From Pycnopodia helianthoides (Eukaryota; Echinodermata; Asteroidea; Forcipulatida; Asteriidae), in contig CM063251.1 of NCBI GenBank assembly GCA_032158295.1, positions 7,598,253 to 7,662,252 of the forward strand: a DNA stretch of 64,000 nt, written 5' to 3'. Of this stretch, positions 21,401 through 33,400 are shown piece by piece. Every line of letters begins with the position of its first letter. Positions within the stretch are counted from its first letter, which is position 1. The translations under genes and the position numbers were made by a program. The notes below the pieces were generated by a model. It did no database searches, was not told where the DNA came from, and worked only from the letters and a program-made list of their open reading frames with translations.

Positions 21401-24400
21401 ACGGCAGTTAACGGTTGTATGGCTTCTGACTGGCACCCCGAACAAAGATATTGACAAAATAGGGAGACCGCCAATATAGGGCTAGATAGCTCAGTTGGTA
21501 GAGCGCCGGTACGTTAATCCGGAGGTCGTTGGTTCAAATCCCGCTCTAGTCAATTTTTCTTTGTTCAACCCCCATACTATTTGAAATTTACCCAGTCAGT
21601 TTCCCTTGTGGTTTATTACTTGACATTTAAATTGAAAAAGTCGCATCCCCTCAAGGTGATCCCGTGGCTGCTGCTTCCCAGGTTGTATCGTAAACTTGGG
21701 TGTGATCCCTGGCTACACGGCAGTTAACGGTTGTATGGCTTCTGACTGGCACCCCCGAACAAAGATATTGACAAAATAGGGAGACCGCCAATATAGGGCT
21801 AGATAGCTCAGTTGGTAGAGCGCCGGTACGTTAATCCGGAGGTCGTTGGTTCAAATCCCGCTCTAGTCAATTTTTCTTTGTTCAACCCCCATACTACTTA
21901 GATTCTAGAAGGACTTATTTAAAGACGAACAGGCTAAGGATAGCTTTTTCATAGCGGAGCATTTTTTTGTGAATGTATACTTTCTTTCCTTGTTTGTAGT
22001 AATATTAGACTTTAATGGAACAGCAGCTCAGTTTGTAGTTGGAATAATACCTCGGTGTTTTTGTGAAAGATCACCCCTTCTTCTGTGTATACTTTCTGGA
22101 AGCATGTGACTGTTGAATTTGAAGTCTTGCATGTGATTCGCTGAGATGGTGCACATCATGCTTGTCACTTTGGAATCCAGCCCCTCTCCCACAGCTAACT
22201 GCATCTACAAACCACCAGTTTCAGAGAACTCAAAAAAAAAAACCTGTTTCTGTTTTCCCAACCTCTCCAGAATGATGTGGTCAAGCTGGAGGAGTTTCCT
22301 TTGGAGTATGAGGAGTCAGGAGCTGCTCAAGCGGTATCGACATTGCCCGCATATCATCGAGACCTGGAGTATGACTATAGGATGTCATCAGATATCCTTC
22401 AAGAGCCCAGGGCTGTCCTTGAACGAGAAGAACAGCAAAGACGGCTTCTCGGACCGGGGTTGATGACCACCCAGCTCCGAGATTATCCGGTCCCGATAAG
22501 ACTTGTCAAAAGGAAAGAAGCCAGGAGGTACTTCAAGAAACGCTGGACGATCCAGTTCAAGTGGCTTCGTTACGACAATGACAAACAAGTGATGTACTGT
22601 GAGTATTGTCGGCGTGCAGGGGCTGCTAAGGCGGGGAAGACTGGCTTTATACAAGGGATTTCACGTTTCAAGAAAGAGGCCGTTGTGACTCATAACAACA
22701 GCAAGAAGCATAACTACTGTCGACGGTTAGTCATGAATGTCGGCCTGGACCCATCTGTGGCTGATAAACACAACGAGTATCAACCAGAACACCTTCAGCG
22801 TCAAGAAGCCCCCACAAATCAACCATCAGGAAGTAATGTTCGATCTGCTTTTATGCCGCCACCATTTACGGCAAGTCTCAACTCAAATGTACACTTTCAA
22901 CACCGCGCTCCGCAGATTGATTTACGACAGGCATTGTCTTCAAATATGAGTATCTTGCCTTCTGTGAGTGTAAAAATCCCTCTTGTGTTTTGCTTGATTG
23001 CATTCTATGACTACTCATACCCTACAGTGTAAAAAGGTGGTGGGATCATCCACATGCTGTTGTCCTCTCTTTCTTCCAATCAGTAAGGCTGTGGCACTCA
23101 TTAGTCTGAGACTATGTCAACAGTAAGTCCGTTCGCCAACTCGGGTGAACTCTGGCAACCAGATGCTGTGTCTTCACTTGTCAGGTTTGCCCGATGCACC
23201 TGTCACCTTGGCTTTCTTCCTGACAGCTGATGATTAAAGATCATTAAGAAACACCTCGGAGAGTTTATGCACTCTGATTGGTCGAAGACTGGTCACATGG
23301 GGGTTGTATTAACATACCGGCTCCGTGAACTAGGGAATCAATAGCCCCGTAAACAAGCATACTGCTGTGTAAAAGTTCTGTATGCACTGTGCAACTGTTT
23401 TCTTTGTGCATAATGTTTTTGGCAAGAACAAATAGTGCCGTGTGCACACACATACCAAGGGTATGCGTGAATGCCCAGACATTGTATCAATTTAAGGTAG
23501 CTGGTACGCGCATGAAACCAACATAATGCAAAGCAGAAAGCCGAACACCAACCAAAGTATTTATATTTATGGTGCCGTTCATTTACCTAATTGATACATG
23601 AAGAGTGATTTTAACTGTGATACCAGATACATGTTTATTTCAAATTCAAACCCTGGTTATTGTGTGATTGGCATGGATTTGTTATTACAATGGATTTGTT
23701 ATTACAATGGATTTGTTATTACAATGGATTTGTTATTAAAATGGATTCGTTATTACAATGGATTCATAGTCAAACCAACAAGTCTTAGTGTAGATATCCA
23801 GGCAACGGGCCTCAAATTACAACATTTTTAGGGCAAGGCCACTTTGGCCCTGGAGCAAGCCCAATTTTGGAGGGCAGTAGATAGGGCACCAAGGCCAAAA
23901 ATAGAAAAATAGAAAAGGCACAAAGGCCATTAAATTATGAGTTGTAAAAAAAAAAAAAAAAAAACATAGTGCATGACTTTGTTTTTTCATGTTGATTGAT
24001 TAAAAATATACTAGCTTTATTAAGTTTTAGTATAAAAAAAACTAAAATTGGCCAGAGGTTTTCCTATGGGTGGTAAACCAGATGAAACAATTTACACAAA
24101 TAAGATATTGATATCTTATTCATTAAAGAGGATGGGCCATGGTGATTGAAGTTGACGTTTTTTTATAGCTTTCTATAATTTGTTGCATCTTTTGTAACAT
24201 TACATTAACAAAAGAAGTGATATTTGCAGGGAGTTTTTACTTCGTTCACTAGCCCGCCGCCTAAATTATTTTATCAAAATTCAGTAAATGAGGGCACCAA
24301 ACAAACATGATGTCGCTTTACGTATTTAATGCCCGGATAGTCTGTACTGAGCAATGCTCAATGAGTAACAACAAACAGCCGTTTGACAGAGGGGTACGTA

Positions 24401-27400
24401 CTGCGACGTCACTATTCTTTTGAATTTTTGGAGACAGCTGTTGTTCCGATTTTGCCTGAAGGCGGGGGTGAAAAGAGGCTTAGAAACTGCATTGTAAACG
24501 AATACCCATTCATTCTATAACTCTGTCACAGTGTTTTATTGGTAGATATAGGTGTATTTAGGGACGGTAAACAATTTTTTAAGAGTGACCTCTAGAGTGG
24601 CCCAACCTCTTTAACAAAACATAAAACTATAAACCAGCAGATGTCAACACACTTTCCAGGTTTAATAGACACTATACCCACACCAAAGGGTCACAAAACC
24701 TGGTCACAAAACCAGGTCACAAAACCAGGTCACAAAACCAGGTCACAAAACCACACAGACCTACAGGGCTGCTTGTCTTTGTTGAGTGAAGCAAAAGTAT
24801 TACAAACTGAAACAATGTATAACAAACTTCAGAAGAGGAGTGTCAATCATTCTCGATCTCCATGGACAGACAGGGCTGATAGTGTATGGGGCTAAGTACA
24901 GAAAAGAGTCCTCAGATTTTGTTTACTCTCAGCTTTGTTTTTCAAATTTCTATCATTGACACTGGGGGAAAAAAGTTCAATTAAAAAAGGGCACGACGGC
25001 CAGCGGTGATAGAGGGCGTGAAGAAGTGAATTTTTTGAGGGGCACCACAGCCAATAACAAGGGCATCGATGGTCGTGTCCACCGTGAAATTTGAGGCCTA
25101 GTACAAGTTATGAGTTTTGAGTTTTTAGGTTTCAAGAGGGATGGATTGAAGAGCATTATCAACCATGGAAAAAGAGATGAAATGGGAAAAACAACTCACC
25201 CTATGGTTTGCAACATTTATGACCAAGTAATAGTGATAATGATATTATGTAATTTTAGAGTTAAATATTATAGGATTGGCTAATTTGGCTGCATGTGTGT
25301 GTAATTATTTGTAATGTTCTACTTGAGGGCATGTACAAAGGTACATGTGGACTTGTCAATCAAGATAAATAGTGCTTTGGTAAAGTTGTTGTGTTTATTC
25401 GAAAAATGGAACATTGTCTTATTTCATATTTTACAATGTTTTACAGGAGATAGACTCTGAAGACTTTTTTAAGCATTTTCAAAACAGTCAACCAATCAGA
25501 ACTGTTTATTTTATTTTTTGAATATTGCTGACTGTGAAATATTTTGCTGACTACGTAAAATTTGACTGATACATAATGTTTGACTGACTATGTAATATTT
25601 GTGTGACTCTGTAAATTTTGCTCATATATTTACACTTCATGCGTAATACCTGGCCAATACCTAATATTTGGCTGACTACATAATAATTGGCTGACAACGT
25701 AATTTGGCTGATTGGCTGACTACGTAATAATTGGCTTGTGTACGTAGTATCTAGCTGATGAGCAATATTTGATTGAACATTTTATGTTTGGCTGACATGT
25801 ACTATTTGGGGGATGGGTTTGTCTGCTTTAAATGAAGTTTTAACATTTTTGTTTATAGCTATGATGATTATGATTTCCTATCATTAGTAACAGGGCCACA
25901 TTGAGCCTTTTTGTAGAGCTTGTTTATGACTATATGAAATGATTTTTTCCCCGTATCTTAACAACATTTGTTCATATTTCCCTTCAGGTTGCAAGCATTG
26001 CATCCCTTCCCGTCAAAACCTTGGCAGAGGAGTTGATTACCTTCATCAATAGAGCACCATCTCCATTTCATGGTAACTAAATTTATTTCTACAAGCCAAT
26101 GATTGTTGTGTAGTTGTCTCGTTCAAGACTGAGGTCATGTTCTGATTTGTTGCTGCCGCTACGGCTGTTGCCAAGGGTGTTGCAATGGGCACCCTGTGCT
26201 TCAGCACATGTTTATATGGCAACCAAGGTTGCAGTCGCAGCTAACAATTTAGTGGCGGTTGGGTTGGCGTAGTGGTTTCTTTCCTCGCCTTCCACCTCTG
26301 GGACCCCGGTTCGAAACCCGCTGGGAGCACTGAGGACTGGGTTTTCAGTCCCGACCTGAGCCATGGGCTTTCCCTGGAATAATTCTGCTGGGTTTTCCTC
26401 CCACATCTGATACTGAAATTCCTTCGTTGTCTTCTCTCCATGGGGTTCTTGGCTAGTATTGGGATTAAGTTTGCTTTTCTAAGAATCTTTGGCTTCACAA
26501 CCAGAACTAATAGATAAATCAATTCGGACACGGCCTTCTTTAAGTTACTGTCCCAACACAGTTGTGTCTGTACCAATTCGCTGTATTTTTGACCGCATGG
26601 GAGTGTATGCAAACCGACTTCAAATGATGCAAACCAAATAAACAAACTGGATCTTTTTTGCATTTTTTTTCATTGCTATTATTTTGTATGTGTTTTGCCA
26701 GCACAACAAATAGGCAGTAAAAAAATGCAAGGATATTGGCTTTTGAGAACTTTCTTATCCGGTCAAAAATACAGTCAATTGGAGTATTCTTAATTCGAGG
26801 CTTTCTGAGCTGTTATTTGTTACATAACATATTATGCAGTCAGAAAAATTATTAAGAATAACAGATTTTAAGTTTGTGTAGTCGGTGTAACCATGGAGCT
26901 ATAACGTAACAATAAAATTGCCTCTCATCAGTATCGGTTTTTACCCCTGAGCCACAGAGGCTGAGCGGGTAGTGTCTTTGTCTACGCCGTCCCTCCAGCT
27001 AGGCACTTTCATTTCTGGACCATAACTTGAGTTAGAAGTGACATTTGGACTAGTAACTTAGGTGGGTGGTTGACCTGAGGGAAAGGAAAGTTTGTATTGT
27101 TTTAGCGGTGAAAAGGTCAAAGTTCTAGGTCACAGTGGTGAGTTCAATTCAACAGATCAAAATATGTCAAGGTCACAGTGCTCGGGTATAGGAACATGGT
27201 TTGGTGACATCTTTGGTTAGCTAGAATGTATAAGGGCTGAGGGGTTTTCACAGTTTTGCAGTTATTTTCTAACTTGTACGTCTTCTTGTGCCTTCCATCT
27301 TCCTGTTTTCAGTCGTTGATGAGACTCGTAAGAGACTTCTTGCGGCCGGTTTCAGTGAACTGAAGGAGAAAGAGCCATGGAATGTCAAACCACTACAAAA

Positions 27401-30400
27401 GGTTACCATACTATACTCAATGTTGTGTTATTTTGCCTTGCTGTATTTTGTACTGTGCATCTTTTTGTGTAATCTCTGGGAGGGTAAAACACACAACCCA
27501 AAAGATGGCACACAAATGCTGGACATCTTTTACATTTTTTATTTATAGTAACAAATTTTAAATCACAAAGGCCATTACTAGAACCAGAAACGTAGTCAGG
27601 TAAACATGAAAACTTCTCACTCCATACCAGCCTAATCACACTCTCCAATTCAGCTCAGATACAAGGACTCTCACAAAACCTCAAACAATATACTCTTCAT
27701 TTGCCAAAGGTTTTTTATGCAGCTGCTCCAGACCTTTGGAACAATCTTTCTTATTAAATACGTCATGCCATTTTACTTGCTGAAATCCAAACATTGCCTA
27801 AAACTCAATTTTTCTTGATTGATTTTACTTAGTCTATTTTTTTCATTCTCATTCCTTTAATTGTTGATTGTTGTATTTAGTTAGTTGTATACCCTTGTGA
27901 TACCCTTTTTGCGTAAGAACGCCATATAAGTGCTTGGGTTATAGTTTATTTTTATTAAGAAACTATGAAGTTGGCCATTCATAGGATGCTCACAAAATTG
28001 GTACATGTAAGATTGGAAATAAAAAAATGTTCACAGATTTACACGTAACTCAAATGGTACAAAGATGGTCATAGTGAAAAATTTCCCTTGAAGTATTTTT
28101 GCTTGAAATGCTATGGTGTGTGAGAAGTGAGTACAACAATTAGTTTTGATCGAGAGTCCAAAACCAAATGTTTGAAGACGGTAAAATCATTGAAACAAAT
28201 GTTCACTTTTTTTCTTGTGACTCTGATGACCGATTGAGCTTAAACTTTCCCTGGTCTTTGACAATTACCAGTCATGTCTGAAACCTTTTAACTCTTTCAC
28301 TCCGTAATAGAATTTTCGAATTTCGCGCGGTTTGTACGGAATTAATTATTGGACGCCGCCATCTAATGTGTCAGTAATACCCTCTGCACGATGGAAAGCC
28401 AGTGACTCAAAGCCGCTGCAACTAAGGTCAGAGGTCATCCAGATGGCAATACGGCATAAATTATGTAAAAAAGGCACACGTCATGGGGATGCCCTGAGTA
28501 TCTACAGTGACGTCAACAAGCCGCTGTGAGCGCCTTTCCGTAGGGAACGGGACATTTCTGTGAGCCGCTGTGAGCGGCTCGACGTAGTGAAAGAGTTAGT
28601 ATATAGGACCATTATATCATCTTGCTAATGATTTACATTTTTACATTTTTAAATTTTTATTTGTTAGTGTTTTGTGACGCGGAATCAGTCAACAATCATC
28701 GCCTTTGCTGTTGGTGGCAAGTATATGCCTGGTAATGGTTTCAGTATGATTGGTGCACATACCGACAGTCCATGCTTACGAGTGAGTAACATTGTACATT
28801 TCTTAAAACAGTAAATTGCGTTTGACTCTAATCTCAAAACGGATATATTTGTAGCCCGTCATGGCCGAGCGGGGTCCTGCACCCGCTCAAGGTCTGGTGG
28901 TTAAGTCATTGGGGTGTGGGTTCGAATACCGGTCATAACACTTGGTGTCCTTGAGCAAGATGCTTTACTAGAATTGCTTCTCTTCACCCACGGGTATAAA
29001 TGGGTACCGGCGAGGGTAGAGGTTGATATTGTGTTTGAAGAAGCCTTCGGAGCGCCACGGCTGCTCAGGGCTGTATACTCCCCAGGGAGCTGAGAAAGAT
29101 TACAGGAATGCTATTGCCCCAATGACCAGGGCACTAATGTAAAGCGCATTGATATGTTATTGTTAGCGATCACACAAGTGTGAGTGGAATACAGAAATAA
29201 ATATAGCGCTTCTGCAACCCAAATCCAACGAGGCCAAAGGCTGTGTTGGATATGGGACAGAGAAACACTATATATTCTTCTGTTTACCGCGAGCGCACGT
29301 ATAATAACGAATTCATATTAAAATAGTGCAATAAGAACAGCAAGTTTTAGAATTACAGAGCATTTTTTTAAAGGTTTATATCACACTCTTGTTGCTATTG
29401 ATTGACCAATCGGGATCAAAGATTCAAGTTTGCTTAAAAGATAATGTAAAATGTGCAGTATAAGAACTAGTTATTATTATACAGATAAATTGAAATGAGT
29501 AACTGTCAACTACTGGTTTAATAGACAAACTACTACTGGTGTCATAGGGGATTTTGTTTCCCCGTGCGTTTGTCCCCAATTACAGTAAATTAACATGGTC
29601 TGAAGGAAGTTGATTCAAAAGAATTTTCTACAGTAACACAATTTTGCCATATGGGGGGACAGAATCTTCGGGGGACAGAGTCTCCTGCCACATGGTAAAA
29701 CAAACCTTTTAGACGATTCTGAACATGTTTTTGCTGTTTTTCTGAAACACTGAAACATTGTCACTTTTATGTCAAACTCCATGACAAATGTACTTTGTGC
29801 ATTACCTTCAAAGGTCAAACCGAGCTCCAAGAAGGAAAAGTGCGGCTACCTAAATGTGGGCGTGGAGTGCTATGGGGGAGGCATCTGGAACACATGGTTC
29901 GATCGGGACCTGACAGTGGCTGGTCGCGTAGTGGTTCAGGTAGGTAATTAATTCTATTTAAAAAAATCACATTAATTCCTTACTAATTAGAACAATAATC
30001 ATTGCGAGAATATAATATGTATTAAATACAAGGGAAATATAATGTGAAAAAGGTGTGGAGACCTCTTCTTGAGGCTTGTGGTGAGATGCCTTATGGACAG
30101 ACAGACACAGAACAGAAACAAGAACAAGAATCCATGGACAGACAGTTTGGATCAAGTCAAAACCAAAACTTGAAAACAGTCTCAAAACTGTTCACTCATA
30201 AACATTCATTCTTTGTATACTGGATGTAAAATTAGGAGCCGAGGCTTGTTGCAAGATGCGTGATGGACAGACGGACACAGAACAGGAATGAGAACACATG
30301 GACAGACAGTTTGGATCAAGACAAAACCAAAACTTGAAAACAGTCTCAAAACTGTTCACTCATTAACATTCATTCTTTGTATACTAGATGTAAAAAATTA

Positions 30401-33400
30401 GGTGTACAGGCCTCTGCTTGAAGCCGAGGCTTGTTGCAAGATGCGTGATGGACAGACGGACACAGAACAGGAATGAGAACACATGGACAGACAGTTTGGA
30501 TCAAGACAAAACCAAAACTTGAAAACAGTCTCAAAACTGATCACTCATAAACATTCATTCTTTGTATACTAGATGTAAAAAATAAGGTGTACAGGCCTCT
30601 GCTTGAAGCCGAGGCTTGTTGCAAGATGCGTGATGGACAGAAATGAGAACACATGGACAGATAGGTTGAACCGAGACGAGACCAAAACATAAAAACTTTC
30701 AGAGATAAGCTAGAGCTAGAATCAAATGTACTAGAAAAAAATATTTGCTGAAAACCAATTAAGCAGCAAACTGTGAGGACAGCGGGAGATGAGAGCTCTT
30801 TTACTGGCACCTTGGTTATCTTGTGAAATACAAGAGCAATTGAATTAATTTTCCTTGATTGTTTCAATGTTGTTTTTTTTCAGGAGGAGTCCAGAGTAAA
30901 CCATCGTCTTGTCTTCGTCCAGAGACCAATCTTAAGAGTGCCAAACCTCTGTATCCATCTCGATCGAACCATGAATGATAACTTTGGACCCAACAAAGAA
31001 ACTGAAATGTGAGTCGAAAGTAATCCACTTCTTTCAAAAAAATGTTTATTGGTAGTTGATGTTAAAGCCGCTACCTCTATGTGCTTTCTTGTAATAACTT
31101 GATACGCAAGCGTCAATCTCGGGGGAATGGCCCATAAGATAGTTCCCTCTTGACATCACACAGTGAAAGTCCGCCATCTTTACAAGCAATGATAAATACA
31201 TTTTTGAAGTTCCCGGTTGAACTTACTCAGTTTGAAGTCGGCCATCTTCACAAGCAACGGTAAGTAATTTTTTGAATGCCCAACTGTGCATTATGTGTAA
31301 ATACCGCGTGCACCACATGTGGTAGTTTCATAAATTCCTTGAACCACTTGGCTGCTCAGAAAAAATTTGTTACGCAAGCTGTCTGTAAAGATGGCCTGCG
31401 TGTATCAGGGAATTATCATCTATAACGGTTAAATCATAAAGAATAAAGGCTTTTCGGGAAATCTGTGCATGTTTGCACGGCCTCCAACGTCAAGTGTTTG
31501 AAGTACTAACTAATGATCAAGTGTGCTTCTTTTTTTCTCAGGAAAAAAAAATTAGACACATCATGTCTCAGTTTTATAGGCAGTTGATACTTTTGGTAAT
31601 TACTCAAGAAATGCATTACCATAAAAACTTACTTAGTAAAGGGCACCTGAGAGCTGCTGATAGTATAAATCATTGTGAGAAACGACTCCCTCTGAAGTAA
31701 TGTAGTTGTTGAGAAGGAAGTCATTTCTCACTAAAATATTTGAATCTGAATGAAGCCTTTCTCAGGCATTTGAAAGCCCACAATTCTATGCAATAGGGTT
31801 GGTTTTTCTTTCATTATTTTCTTTCAACTTCAATGACCAATCGTGCCCAAATTTTCACAGGTTTGTTATTTTATGTATTTGTTGGGTTACACCAAGTGAG
31901 GATACTAGTCTTTCACAATTACCAAAAGTATACCTGCCTTCAACGGATACAAATTTATACAGTGGTCATAAATGCATGTGTGATCAAGTTTTTAAAATTA
32001 TTTGTGACCAATTTTATTTTGTAGAGTTCCTGTTTTGGCAACTTCCATCCAGCAACAGATTGAGGCACCAGTAACCGACGAACAAGGAGATTGTGAGGTC
32101 TGTAATTAGAAATCTCAAAAACAACTTTGAAATGTACCCAAGTGTAAAAATATGCCATATCCGTCTTAAAATGTGATAACCCAATAAATAGGAAATAGTA
32201 GTAGCTATGGATTTAATTGTGTTGGAACTCTTCCAATGTACAGCTAAATTTGATAAGCTGCTAAGCAGGAAACATTGTTCAACAAATAAAATGCTAAGCG
32301 GAAATGTTCAGGGAGCCAGTCATGGAGTGAGTGCATGCATGATGTAAGCTACAAAATGAATGGTCTGGACGTGTTATCATGTCAACCGCTGTTGCACTCA
32401 AACCACACAGACCGCAGAACAAAAAAGGACACTGTAATATATAGCTTTCATTCAACTATGTTCTTGTGTCCTTGAAAAACGGAATATGTACACAAGTCAT
32501 TCATCGTTAAGTGGTTTAAATAGCAGTAGGAACTTTAAAAAGTACATAGAGGAAGACTTCATCAAGCCCTAGTCCCAGTCGTGACACTTGTGTCTTAAAG
32601 CAAGACACTAAACCATTATTGCTTCGTCCTTCGGATGGGACGTAAAGCCGTTGGTCCCATGTGTTGTGTAATGCACGTAAAAGAACCCAGTGCACTTATC
32701 GAAAAGAGAAGGGGTTCGCCCCGGTGTTCCTGGTTTGATTGGCAGCATATTGCACCACAGCACCTTGTAAACCAGTACATTGTGCTATGTAAAGGAATAT
32801 GTCCAATACTTCAAAACGTAGCTCAACAATACCTTGCAGGAAAATACTGAATGTTGAAGCGCCTTGAGTGTCACTGAGTGACGGATATGAGCACTATATA
32901 AGAAGCCATTATTTGTTATTATTAGTCTGGATTTATTTATGCACTTTGTCGTCTCCATGCATTCCCAGTAGGCCTCATGGCATGTGGTGGCCAAGTGGTC
33001 AAGCGCACTGGACTCATGCTCTGGTGTTTCTGATCAGCAGAGTGTGGGTTCAAGTCCCGGTTTTTGACAGTTGTGTCCTTAAGCAAGACACTTAACCATT
33101 ATTGCTTTGTCCTTTGGATGGGGCATAAAGCCATTGGTACCGTGTGCTGTATAATGCACGTAAAAGAACCCAGTACACTTATCGATAAGAGAAGGGGTTA
33201 GCCCCTTATGTTTGAAAATGGGTCTTATGTTTGAAAATGGGTCTTATGTTTCGAACAGAGCTCCCAAATACCGTGCAGAAAAAATAATGAGTGCTTTGAG
33301 ATGCCCTCGTATGTGATAAAGCGGGGGGGGGGGGGATCGTCAGGTTTATGTACTCTTTTCGGAGGAAGAGAAGATGGGTCATAAAAAATATACCCACTCT

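Larger units (their letters stand above)
21306..21906. mobile_element. Dimeric tRNA-bearing repeat with 12-bp target-site duplication
   Basis: Two copies of a unit of about 263 bp (21317-21580 and 21633-21896) differ by little more than one inserted C and are separated by a 53-bp spacer. TACTTAGATTCT occurs immediately before the first copy (21306-21317) and after the second (21895-21906), marking the pair plus spacer as one insertion. Each copy carries a tRNA-like gene in its right half, unlike ordinary SINEs, where the tRNA is the left head. Confidence 0.8.
18855..22270. other. Interval between zinc-finger exons A and B
   Basis: Contains a GTACATGTAC-rich patch (19140-19230), a 64-bp tandem array (19724-20047) and the tRNA-bearing dimeric repeat (21306-21906). 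The open frame at 20294-20578 on the minus strand has no recognisable motif. No further exon seen. Confidence 0.5.
23811..25098. mobile_element. Composite element with GGGCCTCAAATT ends and nested insertions
   Basis: Left CGGGCCTCAAATTAC and right GAAATTTGAGGCCTAG are inverted termini. Just inside each end is GGGCAC(C)A-rich sequence (AGGGCACCAAGGCC; AGGGGCACCACAGCC). A TTAA-type MITE and a 14-bp array sit inside. Similar GGGCACCGAGGCC sequence recurs near 54490-54630 and 63630-63750. Confidence 0.55.
22964..25987. other. DNPEP intron 1, last part
   Basis: Holds a 17-bp array (23675-23776), an A(20) run near 23946, a larger element with GGGCCTCAAATT/AATTTGAGGCC ends (23811-25098) enclosing a MITE (24123-24614) and a 14-bp array (24691-24753), and a degenerate GGCTGACTACGTAAT repeat (25500-25810). 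No further exon seen. Confidence 0.55.

Noticed and set aside
26241..26663. 140-codon minus-strand frame
   Set aside because: Runs antisense through a tRNA-derived SINE and has no recognisable domain.
28855..28950. Leu/Ser-like tRNA gene
   Set aside because: Only a tRNA-like head with A and B boxes and no proper cloverleaf ends, continuous with a SINE body and tail. The same applies to 32984-33060 and 26250-26310.
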